DNA of 64,000 nucleotides from Candidatus Stackebrandtia faecavium (GCA_019112895.1 DXIM01000189.1:1-64000); one strand, 5' to 3'. Shown: positions 18,151 to 27,555, numbered from the stretch's first letter. The notes: generated by a model not told the origin, from the sequence alone. Translations and numbers: made by a program.

Positions 18151-18777
18151 ATGGCTCGTTATACAGGAGCGGACTGCCGTCGGTGCCGTCGCGAGAAGAT
18201 GAAGCTTTTCCTGAAGGGCAGCAAGTGCGAGAGCGCGAAATGCCCGCTGGAAACTCGCCCGTTCCCTCCGGGACAGCACGGCCGCGGCCGCCCGAAGGAA
18301 ACCGAGTACCTGCTGCAGATGCGTGAAACCCAGAAGGTGAAGCGCACCTACGGCGTTCTCGAACGGCAGTTCCGTAACTACTTCGAAGAGGCCAACAAGG
18401 TTGGCGGCAAGACCGGTGAAGTCCTGCTGCGCATCCTCGAGTCCCGGCTCGACAACGTCGTCTACCGCGCGGGCTTTGCCAAGTCCCGCGACATGGCGCG
18501 TCAGCTGGTCACGCACGGCCACTTCAAGGTGAACGGACGCAAAGTCAACATCCCGTCGTACCGCGTGCGCGCCAAGGACATCGTCGAAGTCGCACCGCGG
18601 TCCGCGGAGATGACCCCGTTCGTCGTGGCTCGCGCTGAAGCCGGCGAGAAGACCATCCCGGCGTGGCTGGAACCGATTCCTTCCAAGATGAAGGTGCTGG
18701 TTCACTCCTTGCCTGAGCGTCAGGTCATCGACACCCAGGTGCAAGAGCAGCTGGTCGTCGAGTTCTACTCCAAGTGA
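18151..18777 (+). CDS. rpsD: 30S ribosomal protein S4 (zinc-binding form)
   Basis: S4 (uS4), a primary 16S rRNA binder that starts 30S assembly and, in E. coli, represses its own operon through the leader before rpsM. The 208-residue product has Cys9, Cys12, Cys26 and Cys31 at the N-terminus, the zinc-binding variant. The RNA-binding S4 domain includes RLDNVVYRAGFAKSRDMARQ. A strong imperfect hairpin lies just downstream before rpoA. Confidence 0.97.
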   Translation: MARYTGADCRRCRREKMKLFLKGSKCESAKCPLETRPFPPGQHGRGRPKETEYLLQMRETQKVKRTYGVLERQFRNYFEEANKVGGKTGEVLLRILESRLDNVVYRAGFAKSRDMARQLVTHGHFKVNGRKVNIPSYRVRAKDIVEVAPRSAEMTPFVVARAEAGEKTIPAWLEPIPSKMKVLVHSLPERQVIDTQVQEQLVVEFYSK

Positions 18778-18782
18778 CCCAT

Positions 18783-18827
18783 CCGCGATCCAGGTTCGCC
18801 GCGCTGCTGTGCGGTGCCTGGTCGCGG
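18783..18827 (+). other. Long imperfect hairpin in rpsD-rpoA spacer
   Basis: CCGCGA-T-CCAGG (18783-18794) pairs with CCTGGTCGCGG (18817-18827), 11 bp with one bulged T, and an inner CCGC/GCGG stem. It starts 6 nt after the rpsD stop and lacks a T-run, so it may be a processing or mRNA-stability element or a weak attenuator rather than a full terminator. Confidence 0.5.
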
Positions 18828-18924
18828 GGTTTCGCTCGTGTGGGCGCGACGTGTTCGCGCCTACGCTAAAAATCCATTGTTTGTGACGTCATATAGCGGA
18901 CGTCCGACGAAAAGGAAATTAACA

Positions 18925-19959
18925 GTGCTGATCACTCAACGACCAAATCTGTCCGAGGAAAAGATCTCGGAGACTCGTTCCCGGTTCGCGATCGAGCCGT
19001 TGGAGCCGGGCTTCGGTTACACCCTCGGCAACTCGCTGCGCCGTACGCTGCTGTCGTCCATCCCGGGCGCGGCCGTGACGTCGATCAAGATCGACGGCGT
19101 GCTGCACGAGTTCACCACCATTCCCGGCGCCAAGGAAGACGTCGTCGAGCTGGTGTTGAACGTGAAACAACTGTGTGTGAGCACCGACCACGACGAACCC
19201 GTCACCATGTACCTGCGTAAGCAGGGCCCGGGCGACGTGACCGCCGGCGACATTCAACCGCCGTCCGGCGTCACGGTCCACAACCCGGACCTCAAACTGG
19301 CCACGCTGAACGCGAAGGGCCGGCTTGACATGGAACTGACGGTGGAGCGTGGCCGCGGCTACGTATCCGCTGCGCAGAACAAGCAGGCGGGCGCTGGTAT
19401 CGGACGCATCCCCGTCGACTCGATCTATTCGCCGGTGATGAAGGTCAGCTACCGCGTGGAAGCGACGCGTGTCGAGCAGCGTACCGACTTCGACAAGCTG
19501 ATCATCGACGTCGAGACGAAGCCGTCGACTGGTCCGCGTACCGCGTTGGCCTCGGCCGGATCCACGTTGGTGGAGCTGTTCGGTCTGTACCGCGAGCTTG
19601 ACTCGCGGGCAGAAGGCATCGACGTCGGCCCATCGCCGGCCGATGCGCAGCTCGCCGCGGACCTGGCGCTGCCGATCGAGGAGTTGGAGCTGACCGTTCG
19701 GTCCTACAACTGCCTCAAGCGTGAAGGCGTGGACTCGGTTGGTGAGTTGATCAACCGCACTGAAGCCGACTTGCTTGACATCCGTAACTTCGGTCAAAAG
19801 TCCATTGACGAGGTAAAGATGAAGCTTGCCGGCCTTGGCTTGGCATTGAAGGATTCGCCGGGAACGTTCGACCCCGCCGAAGCCGCCGCCGCATATGACG
19901 ACGGAGACTTCGAGGACTACGACGACGGCGAGGACCTTCGCGAGACCGAGCAGCTGTAA
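18925..19959 (+). CDS. rpoA: DNA-directed RNA polymerase subunit alpha
   Basis: Scaffold subunit of RNA polymerase. GTG 18925 ([14 protein letters not shown]) gives 344 residues, the family length, with AAGGAAA upstream; longer in-frame starts overlap the spacer hairpin. The N-terminal assembly domain has [20 protein letters not shown]. The C-terminal domain has the DNA/activator-binding helices ([20 protein letters not shown]). A short acidic tail rich in Asp and Tyr ends the protein. Confidence 0.98.
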   Translation: MLITQRPNLSEEKISETRSRFAIEPLEPGFGYTLGNSLRRTLLSSIPGAAVTSIKIDGVLHEFTTIPGAKEDVVELVLNVKQLCVSTDHDEPVTMYLRKQGPGDVTAGDIQPPSGVTVHNPDLKLATLNAKGRLDMELTVERGRGYVSAAQNKQAGAGIGRIPVDSIYSPVMKVSYRVEATRVEQRTDFDKLIIDVETKPSTGPRTALASAGSTLVELFGLYRELDSRAEGIDVGPSPADAQLAADLALPIEELELTVRSYNCLKREGVDSVGELINRTEADLLDIRNFGQKSIDEVKMKLAGLGLALKDSPGTFDPAEAAAAYDDGDFEDYDDGEDLRETEQL

Positions 19960-20055
19960 GAGGCCGGCGCTAAAAGGTCTGGTATTGGCCACCGGCCGAC
20001 CAGCCCCTCAAGGCGGCGAGTCAACGAGGGCTTTAGTACATAAAAGGAGCAAACA

Positions 20056-20511
20056 ATGCCACAGCCGACCAAGGGCGCACGCCTGGGTGGCTCCCCGGCA
20101 CACCAACAACTCATGATCGCGAACATGGCGACTTCGCTGTTCATGCACGGCAAGATCACCACGACCGAAGCGAAAGCTCGCCGGTTGCGTCCGTACGCGG
20201 AGCGCCTGGTGACTTACGCCAAGCGTGGCGACCTTGCTTCGCGCCGCCGTGCGATCGCCAAGATGACCGACGTCGACGTGACCAACGATCTCTTTGAGAC
20301 GATCGCGCCGCGCTACACCAACCGCGACGGCGGCTACACCCGCATCGTCAAGATCGGCCCGCGCAAGGGCGACAACGCTCCGATGGCGGTCATCGAACTG
20401 GTCGAGGAGCTTGCCGCGGCCGCGCCGAAGAAGCGCAAGTCGCGCAAGGAGAACAAGGCCGAAGCTGTTGAGGCTCTGGCCGGCGGCGACGACGAGAAGT
20501 CGGACGACTAA
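20056..20511 (+). CDS. rplQ: 50S ribosomal protein L17
   Basis: L17 (bL17) near the tunnel exit. The 151-residue product begins [20 protein letters not shown] and contains [20 protein letters not shown]; the C-terminal about 30 residues are a charged, low-complexity tail typical of actinobacteria. AAAAGGAG precedes ATG 20056. It ends the alpha operon and is followed by a strong terminator. Confidence 0.98.
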   Translation: MPQPTKGARLGGSPAHQQLMIANMATSLFMHGKITTTEAKARRLRPYAERLVTYAKRGDLASRRRAIAKMTDVDVTNDLFETIAPRYTNRDGGYTRIVKIGPRKGDNAPMAVIELVEELAAAAPKKRKSRKENKAEAVEALAGGDDEKSDD

Positions 20512-20556
20512 CGTCTTCGTCTCTGCCGCGCGCTTTCGCGTGCGGCATGCGACGTC

Positions 20557-20601
20557 AGACCGCGTGCGTAGACCCGAGACGGGATGCGCACGCGGTCTTT
20601 T
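20557..20601 (+). terminator. Rho-independent terminator after rplQ
   Basis: A perfect 12-bp stem AGACCGCGTGCG (20557-20568) with CGCACGCGGTCT (20587-20598), continuing into TTTT. A second hairpin GCCGCGCGC/GCGTGCGGC lies just before it (20525-20546). Together they end the alpha operon. Confidence 0.9.
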
Positions 20602-20625
20602 GTGTCGACACCGAAAGGTTTCACT

Positions 20626-21471
20626 GTGGAGTCCGAGGACATAGCGACCGTACGCGTGCGTATCGATCTCAGCTACGACGGAACCCGGTTCGTCGGCTGG
20701 GCTTTTCAGCCCGGTCAACGGACCGTTGCCGGAGTGCTGGATCAGGCCCTGCTGCGCCTGTTCACGGGCCCACTGCGTTTGACGGTGGCGGGACGTACCG
20801 ATTCCGGGGTTCATGCGGTCGGTCAAGTCGCGCACGTCGATGTCCACGAACACGAATGGCGCAGGCATGAACGCCGTGTCTTGTGGCGGTTGCGCGGCAT
20901 CCTGCCGGAGGATGTGCGCGTGCGTGGTGCATATGTGGTGCCGCCGGAGTTCAACGCGCGGTTTTCGGCCTTGGGGCGCCGCTACGAGTACCGCGTGGCC
21001 GACGCGGAATGGGGTGTCGACCCTTTGCGCCGGCATGACACCTTGGCTTATTCGCGCCGATTGGATGTCGACGCTATGAACGAGGCGGCGACTTACCTAC
21101 TCGGCGAGCATGACTTCGCGGCGTTTTGCAAGCGCCGCGAAGGAGCCACCACGATTCGTGCGCTGCGGCATGTCGGCTGGCGCCGAGAGCCGGACGGCGT
21201 CGCTGTCGCGACCGTTATCGCCGACGCGTTCTGCCACTCGATGGTTCGTAGCCTGGTAGGCGCAATGCTGGCTGTCGGTGAGGGCCAGCAGGAGCCGGCG
21301 TGGCTGGGCCAGCTGCTACGGCTGCGGCAACGCGCCGGGAACGTGAAGGTCGCCGCGGCGCATGGGCTCACACTCGCCGGGGTCGAGTATCCGCGCGACG
21401 CGGAGGCGCTAGCGGCGCGCCAAGCCGAGACCCGCCGGATCCGCACGTTGAGCGGCTCGGACGCGCCCTAG
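20626..21471 (+). CDS. truA: tRNA pseudouridine(38-40) synthase
   Basis: Converts uridines 38-40 of the tRNA anticodon arm to pseudouridine. The 281-residue product from GTG 20626 has the catalytic Asp59 in VAGRTDSGVHAVGQVAH and the paired RRYEYRVADAEWG and FCHSMVRSLVGAML motifs. An upstream in-frame ATG (20584) lies inside the rplQ terminator and is rejected; GAAAGG precedes the GTG. Its stop overlaps a convergent minus-strand gene by 4 nt. Normally rplM follows truA; here an accessory stretch intervenes. Confidence 0.95.
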   Translation: MESEDIATVRVRIDLSYDGTRFVGWAFQPGQRTVAGVLDQALLRLFTGPLRLTVAGRTDSGVHAVGQVAHVDVHEHEWRRHERRVLWRLRGILPEDVRVRGAYVVPPEFNARFSALGRRYEYRVADAEWGVDPLRRHDTLAYSRRLDVDAMNEAATYLLGEHDFAAFCKRREGATTIRALRHVGWRREPDGVAVATVIADAFCHSMVRSLVGAMLAVGEGQQEPAWLGQLLRLRQRAGNVKVAAAHGLTLAGVEYPRDAEALAARQAETRRIRTLSGSDAP

Positions 21472-22400
21472 TTGTATTGGTCCTGCAGTCGTTCCACAAG
21501 GTAGTCGTCGACGAGTTCGGACACGATCGGCTGGACTTGTTCTTGCGAGTTGGATTCGGGTTGTTCTTGAGCGTCAGCCACTACCGCATACAGCAAGAAA
21601 TGGCCGGACGTGTTGAATCCGAGCACAGTGTCGCCGTGGCTGCGAGGCGGTGGGGCGATAGCGGAATGGAACGCGGTCTCGTGGCTGGTCTCAATGTTCG
21701 AATGTGCCTGCTCGGCGGACTGTGAGCTATCGAGGTTTACCACGCCGATCGTGACCAGGTGTGGACTGTTGTTGCTGGACAGCACGGCTCGGACGACCTG
21801 GCTGCAGCCCGACGATTCCAACAGCGGTGCGATGTCCTCGCTCGCGGCGTCTTCGCACCGGTCCAGTTGCTGCGTTTTCGTCAGCGTGTAGCCGTCGGGG
21901 ATCGATCCGGCGGCGAATAGTTCGTTGTGGAGCAGTGGTGTGTCGCCGTCTTTCCGCTGATCCGGGACCGATTCGGCGGTCTCACTCGGTTGCGGCGATT
22001 GCGTGTCGGCGGGTTTGTCGGCATTGTTCCACGATCGCAGTCCGAACCCGACGGAGAGACAGGCCGCGAGCGTCAGCACGAAAGCCACGATCCGGCCGAC
22101 CCGGCGTCGTCGCCGAGGCCGCGGTGGCGGTTCGGGCGCGGGCGCGCGTTCCGGTGTGGGCTCACGGGTGACGTGACGCCCGTGGTCGGGAGCGTGCGGT
22201 ATGGCCGCGACCTGTCCCGGCGCCTCGCGGGTGCTGATGGGCGGCTCGAAGACTGGAGGGCTCGCGGGTGGGGTACCGAAAGGAGATTGGCTATTGGCCA
22301 CGTCGACGAAATTAACGCCGATCGTGTTGCAGCGAAGCCAATTGTCGGATCCATCCCACCAAATGATGAAGTCGTGCCAGCACCCGTAACCCGCCTGCAC
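21468..22400 (-). CDS. Membrane-anchored hypothetical protein
   Basis: A 310-residue protein of unknown function. It has a Pro-rich cytoplasmic N-terminal region (about residues 40-85), a basic stretch RPRRRRRVGR, one transmembrane helix (IVAFVLTLAACLSVGFGL), and an extracytoplasmic domain of about 200 residues with two Cys (RCEDAASED and SSGCSQ) that may form a disulfide. The start is uncertain: GTG 22400 follows a stop by 3 codons and has GGTGA upstream; a GTG near 22301 would drop the Trp-rich first 33 residues. It converges on truA with overlapping stops. Confidence 0.65.
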   Translation of the reverse strand: MQAGYGCWHDFIIWWDGSDNWLRCNTIGVNFVDVANSQSPFGTPPASPPVFEPPISTREAPGQVAAIPHAPDHGRHVTREPTPERAPAPEPPPRPRRRRRVGRIVAFVLTLAACLSVGFGLRSWNNADKPADTQSPQPSETAESVPDQRKDGDTPLLHNELFAAGSIPDGYTLTKTQQLDRCEDAASEDIAPLLESSGCSQVVRAVLSSNNSPHLVTIGVVNLDSSQSAEQAHSNIETSHETAFHSAIAPPPRSHGDTVLGFNTSGHFLLYAVVADAQEQPESNSQEQVQPIVSELVDDYLVERLQDQYN

Positions 22401-22512
22401 GGTGTGGCTTCACCGGCGCGGGATTGTGCGGCGGGTCGCGCATTCGTCGGCGCCCAACTCCGGTGGATCATGGCGTGCCACCGATTGTGCTTCGTATGGA
22501 GTTGATGAAGGA

Positions 22513-22737
22513 ATGACGCCAGAATCGGCTTGCAGGAAAGCGCGAACCAACAGAGGAAAACGCTGCGACTGTCGCAAATGCTTTTACTGCGAAACAGATC
22601 TTCGTTTCCGTCATGAGCATGACCATTTACCGGTTTCAAAAGCTCAAGGCGGTGCGGCGGTTGTCCCTTCATTCCTTGACTGCCATGACCTGAAAGACAG
22701 GTACCCCCTCTTGGTCACTGGCCCCCAGATTCTGTAA
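22513..22737 (+). CDS. Small HNH-endonuclease-like zinc protein
   Basis: A 74-residue product with an HNH-like core: Cys23-x2-Cys26 (CFYC), then HEHDHLPVSKAQGG at 34-47 and CHDLKDRYP at 57-65. The EHDH-P-GG-CHDLKD pattern matches short HNH proteins. One of the second pair of zinc Cys is missing (Phe54 where Cys is usual), so the fold may be decayed. ATG 22513 is preceded closely by AAGGA; upstream in-frame codons look non-coding. Function, nuclease or not, is unknown. It may be a remnant. Confidence 0.55.
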   Translation: MTPESACRKARTNRGKRCDCRKCFYCETDLRFRHEHDHLPVSKAQGGAAVVPSFLDCHDLKDRYPLLVTGPQIL

Positions 22738-23303
22738 TAAGGGGTTTGATCCGGCTGCTACTTGACGCGCTTACGAAAAACCCGCGCTCCATGTCAACGA
22801 TTCCAGCGGTGCCGATTCGCCATCCGATGTTGTTGGACGAAACCATTGCCGAAAGGTGGCCTCGACTAGCCTGGGAATCGAGGATGGTGTACGGAAAAAT
22901 TCGCCGACTTGCGGACCGAAATGGATGCCCGAATGGCGCGGGTTCATCCACGATCAGCCATCTGCTCTCAATTGTCATTGAGCGTGACGGGCAGGGACCA
23001 TGATGTCGCCCGGATCGGCATCCGTCGAAAAGGTCGAGGTGTTGAGATCAGTGCATCCTGTTTGGTGTCTGTTGAGTGCTTGAATGACGGGCCGGTGTTG
23101 CGCAGCGCGCTCGGATGCGGACACTTTTGAAGTGGTACGAAGGCGCATTCGGCGCTGCGCGGCCGGCGTGGGCACTATTGAGCCCCGCGTATCGCCGCCG
23201 CATCTGCCCTTTTACCGGGTGTGAGACTGGCGTTGGTACCCCCTAGCGGCTCTTCCGGCAGGCTCGCAAGCATCATCCACACACCTGTGGCGGCGGAATC
23301 GTG
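22738..23303. other. Stretch of about 560 nt without a supported gene
   Basis: Short open frames exist on both strands, but none has a recognisable motif, a good Shine-Dalgarno and coding-like third positions together. The best, ATG near 22791 on the plus strand (MSTIPAVPIRHPML, ending by 23003), is unrecognised. Base composition is lower in G+C than the neighbours up to about 22990. It may be decayed sequence left by an insertion. Confidence 0.5.
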
Positions 23304-23966
23304 ATGGCGAGCCTCCCGGTGCGCGTCGCCATGCTGCACCCGGTGTCGGACAATGATCCTGTGGACGAACCCGATCATTACTTCACTGCCGAACCTAGCG
23401 GCGACAGCAAACCGCGCACGGTCGAATTCGAGCTTTCCGGTCGCCGGTTCGAATTGAAATCGTCGAGTGGCGTCTTCTCGTCAAGCCGTCTCGACCCCGG
23501 CACGGCAGCGCTACTGGCTAAAGCGCCGTTCCCCGATCCCGGCCGCACGGTGCTCGACCTCGGCTGCGGTTACGGTCCGATCGCGCTCGCCTTGGCGGAA
23601 TTGGCGTCGGCGACCGTGTACGCGGTCGACGTGAACTCTCGCGCCCTCGAACTGGCTCGGCACAACGCGGATATGCGCGGGCTCACGGACCGGGTGACAG
23701 TGCTCGCGTCGGACGAAGTACCGGACGACCTGCAGTTCGACGAAATCTGGTCGAACCCGCCGATCCGTGTCGGTAAACAATCCCTGCATAACTTGCTATC
23801 GCATTGGCTCCCGCGCCTGCGTCCGGGCGGGACCGCGTGGCTGGTGGTGGCGCGGCATAAAGGCGGCGACTCGGTGATCACCTGGCTCAATGAGCAGGGA
23901 TACGAAGCTGGCAAGTATGCCAGTAAGAAGGGGTACCGCGTGGTTCGCGTCGTCCGGCCCGCATAA
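23304..23966 (+). CDS. RsmC/RlmG-like class I methyltransferase
   Basis: The 220-residue product has the small methyltransferase fold: VLDLGCGYGPIALALAE (motif I), VYAVDVNSRALELARHN, and the catalytic-loop WSNPPIRVGK, the NPP(F/I) motif of N2-guanine methyltransferases such as RsmC that modify rRNA. The DHYFTAEP N-terminal signature is typical. The start is uncertain: ATG 23304, or GTG 23361 just before DEPDHYF, which would give the usual short N-terminus. Chromosomal neighbours give no further hint. Confidence 0.8.
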   Translation: MASLPVRVAMLHPVSDNDPVDEPDHYFTAEPSGDSKPRTVEFELSGRRFELKSSSGVFSSSRLDPGTAALLAKAPFPDPGRTVLDLGCGYGPIALALAELASATVYAVDVNSRALELARHNADMRGLTDRVTVLASDEVPDDLQFDEIWSNPPIRVGKQSLHNLLSHWLPRLRPGGTAWLVVARHKGGDSVITWLNEQGYEAGKYASKKGYRVVRVVRPA

Positions 23967-23999
23967 AACGATTGGACCGGCCGTCGTCCGTGACGCACG

Positions 24000-25670
24000 A
24001 TGGCAGCCATGGGGTATGTCGATGTGTCCGGGGTTTCGTATCAGCTTCCCGACGGGAGGACGTTGTTCTCGGACGTGTCCTTTCGGGTCGGAGAAGGCGC
24101 CAAGGTCGCGCTGATCGGGGCCAACGGTACCGGGAAGACCACTTTGGTTCGTATGATCGCCGGAGACATCCCCGTCCCTCAAGGCGCCATCGTGCGCAGC
24201 GGCGGCTTGGGAATCATGCGCCAGATGGTCGGCATGCGTGACGCCGAAAACCCCCTGAATTCGCTGGCGATATCGCTTGCGCCACCGAAGTTGAGGCGGC
24301 TGGGCGCCCGCCTCGACGAAGCGACTCGGCATCTAGAGAAGGCGGAAGCGCGAGGCAAGTTCGCCAACGAGGCGCGTAAAGCACAGGTGGCCTATGCCGA
24401 CGTCCTGACCGAATGGGGCGATGCCGGCGGGTACGAATTCGAGGTCCAATGCGACACCGTCAGTGTCGGGGTGTTGAAGGAGCCGTGGGACACGGCCCGT
24501 CACCGCCCGTTGGCGACGCTGTCGGGCGGGGAACAGAAACGATTCGCGCTCGAACTGTTGTTGCACGGACCGGAAGAGGTTCTGCTTTTGGACGAGCCCG
24601 ACAACTTCCTGGATGTGCCAGCGAAACGCGAGCTGGAGGCGCGGATCAACGAGTCGGCGAAAACGATCCTGTTCGTGTCGCACGACCGCGAAGTCCTCGC
24701 CAACACTGCGCAACGAATCGTGACGCTTGAGGCCCAAGACGTGTGGATACACGGCGGAGGTTTCGCTGGTTGGCACGATGCTCGTGTCGCCCGGCACGAA
24801 CGTTTCGAGGAACGCCGACGACGGTGGGACGAGGAGCATCGCAAGCTCAAAGAACTGGTGTCGATGTATCGCCAGAAAGCTTCGTACAACTCCGATATGG
24901 CCTCCCGACTGCGCGCAGCCGAAACCCGCCTCGACAGGTTCGTGAAGATCGGCCCTCCGCCGATACCGCCACGCCCGCAAAACGTCTCGATGCAGTTGAA
25001 AGGCGGACGCACCGGCAAACGCGCGGTCGTGTGCGAGCAACTCGAATTGGAGGATTTGACGTTTCCGTTCGATCTTGAAATCTGGTACGGCGACCGGGTC
25101 GCGATCCTCGGCGGCAACGGGACTGGGAAGTCGCATTTCCTGCGTCTGTTGGCCCAGCTGGGTGACGGTGCGGTCAGCGGTGCGCGCGACTCGGTACCGG
25201 TCCGCCACGACGGCATCGCCAGGCTGGGGGCGCGGGTGGTCCCGGGACATTTCTCGCAGACCCACGACCGCGCCGACTTGCACGGCCGTAGCCTGCGACA
25301 GATCTTGTGGGAGGGCGGTAAGAACCGCGACAGTCTCGAACGGTCCCACGCCATGAACGTCCTGAACCGCTACGAGCTGGCGCAACAGTCGGAACAGAAT
25401 TTCGAGACATTGTCGGGAGGGCAGCAGGCCCGGTTCCTGGTCCTGCTGCTGGAGCTGTCCGGAGCGACATGCTTGCTGCTGGATGAGCCGACCGACAACC
25501 TCGACCTCGATAGCGCGCAAGCCCTCGAACGCGGCCTGGCTGCGTTCGAGGGCACCGTCCTCGCCGTGACTCACGACCGCTGGTTCACGCGCGGCTTCGA
25601 CCGTTTCGTCGTGTTCAGCGAGGACGGGGAAGTGGTGGAACGTGACGAACCGAGCTGGGAAGGCACGTAA
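24000..25670 (+). CDS. ABC-F family ATPase (ribosome-associated)
   Basis: Soluble protein with two ABC cassettes and no membrane domain, 556 residues. Cassette 1: GANGTGKTT, signature LSGGEQKRFALE, Walker B VLLLDEPDNFLD. Cassette 2: GGNGTGKSH, LSGGQQARFLVL, CLLLDEPTDNLDLD. A charged, partly helical linker (about residues 255-320) joins them. ABC-F proteins act on the ribosome, as translation factors (EttA-like) or antibiotic-protection proteins; sequence alone does not say which. Start ATG 24000, with a second ATG three codons on. Confidence 0.9.
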   Translation: MAAMGYVDVSGVSYQLPDGRTLFSDVSFRVGEGAKVALIGANGTGKTTLVRMIAGDIPVPQGAIVRSGGLGIMRQMVGMRDAENPLNSLAISLAPPKLRRLGARLDEATRHLEKAEARGKFANEARKAQVAYADVLTEWGDAGGYEFEVQCDTVSVGVLKEPWDTARHRPLATLSGGEQKRFALELLLHGPEEVLLLDEPDNFLDVPAKRELEARINESAKTILFVSHDREVLANTAQRIVTLEAQDVWIHGGGFAGWHDARVARHERFEERRRRWDEEHRKLKELVSMYRQKASYNSDMASRLRAAETRLDRFVKIGPPPIPPRPQNVSMQLKGGRTGKRAVVCEQLELEDLTFPFDLEIWYGDRVAILGGNGTGKSHFLRLLAQLGDGAVSGARDSVPVRHDGIARLGARVVPGHFSQTHDRADLHGRSLRQILWEGGKNRDSLERSHAMNVLNRYELAQQSEQNFETLSGGQQARFLVLLLELSGATCLLLDEPTDNLDLDSAQALERGLAAFEGTVLAVTHDRWFTRGFDRFVVFSEDGEVVERDEPSWEGT

Positions 25671-25674
25671 CCGG

Positions 25675-26307
25675 TCACGAAGCTGAACTGATCCCACCGA
25701 TCTGCAACGCCCGGGCGACGTCGACAGCACGTCGAGTCTGAAAACGTATCGCGCGTTGCTGCGTCGGTCCCGGAAGCGGCTGGTTCGGGGTCCCGCTGAC
25801 GTGGCTCGTGCCGTACGGGTTACCGGATTCGAACTGCGATTGCGTGACGTACCCGGGCGGGACAATGATGCAGCCCCAGTGGTAGAAGGCGTTGTTCATC
25901 GCCAGGATGGTCGATTCCTGCCCGCCGTGAAGCGTTGCGCTGGCGGTGAACGAGGTCGCGACCTTGTTCACGAGCTGCCCGGCTTCCCACATCGGTCCTG
26001 TGATGTCGATGAATTGTTTGAGTTGCGATGTCGGCAGACCGTATCGAGTCGGCGAGCCCAACATCACGACATCCGCCCAGCCGAGGTCTTCGAGGCTCGC
26101 TTCGCGGATGTCACTGGTCGCGTCAACGTGCGCAGCCCACGCTTCGTTCGATTTGATGGCGGCTGCCGGCGCGAGTTCCTCGACTTTGCGCAGCCGTACC
26201 TCGACGTCATCCATCGCTGCGGCTTCGTCGCGCGCGCTTGTGGCGAGCGAATGCACGGTTCCGGTCGCCGAATAGTAAATGATGGAAACCTTGATCAATC
26301 TGGACAT
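25675..26307 (-). CDS. wrbA: NAD(P)H:quinone oxidoreductase, WrbA type
   Basis: Flavodoxin-like FMN enzyme that reduces quinones by two electrons, protecting against redox cycling. ATG 26307 (MSRLIKVSIIYYSATGTVHS) gives 210 residues and has GGGGGAG upstream. Flavin phosphate loop is YYSATGTVH; GSPTRYGLPTSQLKQFID and FTASATLHGGQESTI are WrbA hallmarks. The gene converges with the ABC-F gene, with stops 4 nt apart. Confidence 0.92.
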   Translation of the reverse strand: MSRLIKVSIIYYSATGTVHSLATSARDEAAAMDDVEVRLRKVEELAPAAAIKSNEAWAAHVDATSDIREASLEDLGWADVVMLGSPTRYGLPTSQLKQFIDITGPMWEAGQLVNKVATSFTASATLHGGQESTILAMNNAFYHWGCIIVPPGYVTQSQFESGNPYGTSHVSGTPNQPLPGPTQQRAIRFQTRRAVDVARALQIGGISSAS

Positions 26308-26622
26308 TCGAATCTCCCCCGTTAGGTTGTGTGACCGAGTTACTCGCCACAGAGTAAGCACACCGAAGCGGGGGAAGCCTCGATTTGGGCACTTGCAGGG
26401 CGCTCACGGGGACGAAACGTGGAGCCTGTGTTGAAGCTGCAGTTTTGCACCGAGTAAACTCGCCACCTGTTGTGCGAGCCGGTGCCGCTGCGAATTCATG
26501 CAGTAGGGCCGAGCTGACCATCGGAGGCCAGCGCTGGAGAAGCGTGGGCATCCAGGCGACGTCTTAGGTCGTGTACATCAAGACGTTCGTTTCCAGACCG
26601 ACAACGAGAGCAAGGAATACCT
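26308..26622 (+). promoter_or_regulatory. Divergent intergenic region with rplM promoter
   Basis: 315 nt between wrbA (minus) and rplM (plus). A good plus-strand promoter is TTGAAG (26431-26436), an 18-nt spacer, and TAAACT (26455-26460), leaving a 160-nt leader before rplM. A related element CCGAGTTACTCGCCAC at 26335-26350 echoes the -10 region CCGAGTAAACTCGCCAC (26450-26466) and may serve the divergent wrbA promoter. No gene is seen. Confidence 0.6.
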
Positions 26623-27066
26623 GTGGGTACATTCAACCCCAAACCGGCGGACATCGATCGTCAATGGCACGTTATCGATGCCACCGACATCGTGCTCGGC
26701 CGTTTGGCCAGCCAGACCGCGCAGCTGTTGCGCGGTAAGCACAAGCCGACGTTCGCGCCTAACGTCGACATCGGTGACTTCGTCATCGTCGTCAACGCTG
26801 AAAAGGTTGCGTTGACCGGTAATAAGCGCACTCAGAAAATCGCGTACCGGCACTCGGGTTACCCAGGCGGTCTCAAGAAGACGCCGTACTCCACGCTGTT
26901 GGACAACAAGCCCGAACGTGCGATCCAATTGGCAGTGCGTGGCATGCTGCCGCACACCAAGTTGGGACGCAAGATGTTGACCAAGCTGAAGGTGTACGCG
27001 GGGCCTGAGCACCCACACGCCGCCCAGCAGCCAAAGCCATTCGAGATCACCCAGATCGCGCAGTAG
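26623..27066 (+). CDS. rplM: 50S ribosomal protein L13
   Basis: L13 (uL13), an early 50S assembly protein; in E. coli it represses the rplM-rpsI operon. The 147-residue product starts with GTG 26623 ([19 protein letters not shown]) and has [20 protein letters not shown] and [24 protein letters not shown] precedes the start. The pair rplM-rpsI is conserved in bacteria. Confidence 0.98.
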   Translation: MGTFNPKPADIDRQWHVIDATDIVLGRLASQTAQLLRGKHKPTFAPNVDIGDFVIVVNAEKVALTGNKRTQKIAYRHSGYPGGLKKTPYSTLLDNKPERAIQLAVRGMLPHTKLGRKMLTKLKVYAGPEHPHAAQQPKPFEITQIAQ

Positions 27067-27093
27067 GCGCGGGCGGAAAAGGAACAAGAACTC

Positions 27094-27555
27094 ATGAGTG
27101 AACTCACACCACAAACTCCGACCACGACCGCGCCGGTCGCGCCTCCGGTTGCGCCGATAGTCCCCGCTGACCGTCCGACGCAGACAGTGGGCCGCCGTAA
27201 GCGCGCCGTCGTGCGCGCACGCCTGGTGCCCGGCACCGGGAAGTTCGTCCTCAACGGTCGCGAACTGGCCGAATACTTCCCGTCGAAGGTGCACCAGCAG
27301 GTCGTTGCCGACCCACTGGTCACCGCGGACCGCGCCGAGTCGTTCGACGTGATCGCCAACCTCACCGGTGGCGGCATCTCGGGCCAGGCCGACGCGCTGC
27401 GCATGGCTGTCGCTCGTGGGCTCGTCGAGATCGAACCCGAAACTCGCGGAGCCCTCAAGAAGGCCGGCTACCTGACACGTGACCCGCGTGAGAAGGAAAG
27501 CAAGAAGTACGGTCTGAAGAAGTCGCGTAAGGCGCCGCAATACTCGAAGCGTTAA
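27094..27555 (+). CDS. rpsI: 30S ribosomal protein S9
   Basis: S9 (uS9), whose C-terminal tail touches P-site tRNA. The 153-residue product has a Thr/Pro/Ala-rich N-terminal extension of about 25 residues, then [17 protein letters not shown] and [20 protein letters not shown]. It ends in [11 protein letters not shown] with the conserved Lys/Arg tail. Preceded by AAAAGGAA. Confidence 0.98.
   Translation: MSELTPQTPTTTAPVAPPVAPIVPADRPTQTVGRRKRAVVRARLVPGTGKFVLNGRELAEYFPSKVHQQVVADPLVTADRAESFDVIANLTGGGISGQADALRMAVARGLVEIEPETRGALKKAGYLTRDPREKESKKYGLKKSRKAPQYSKR

Noticed and set aside
22377..22400. Trp-rich start of the membrane-anchored protein as a DUF2510-like (GWYPDP...WWDG) domain
   Set aside because: Only the WWDG part resembles it; the GWYPDP part is missing, so no domain is claimed.
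24333..25865. Minus-strand open frame of about 510 codons antisense to the ABC-F gene
   Set aside because: Shadow of the plus-strand ABC-F gene, which has all ATPase motifs; no motif in the antisense product.
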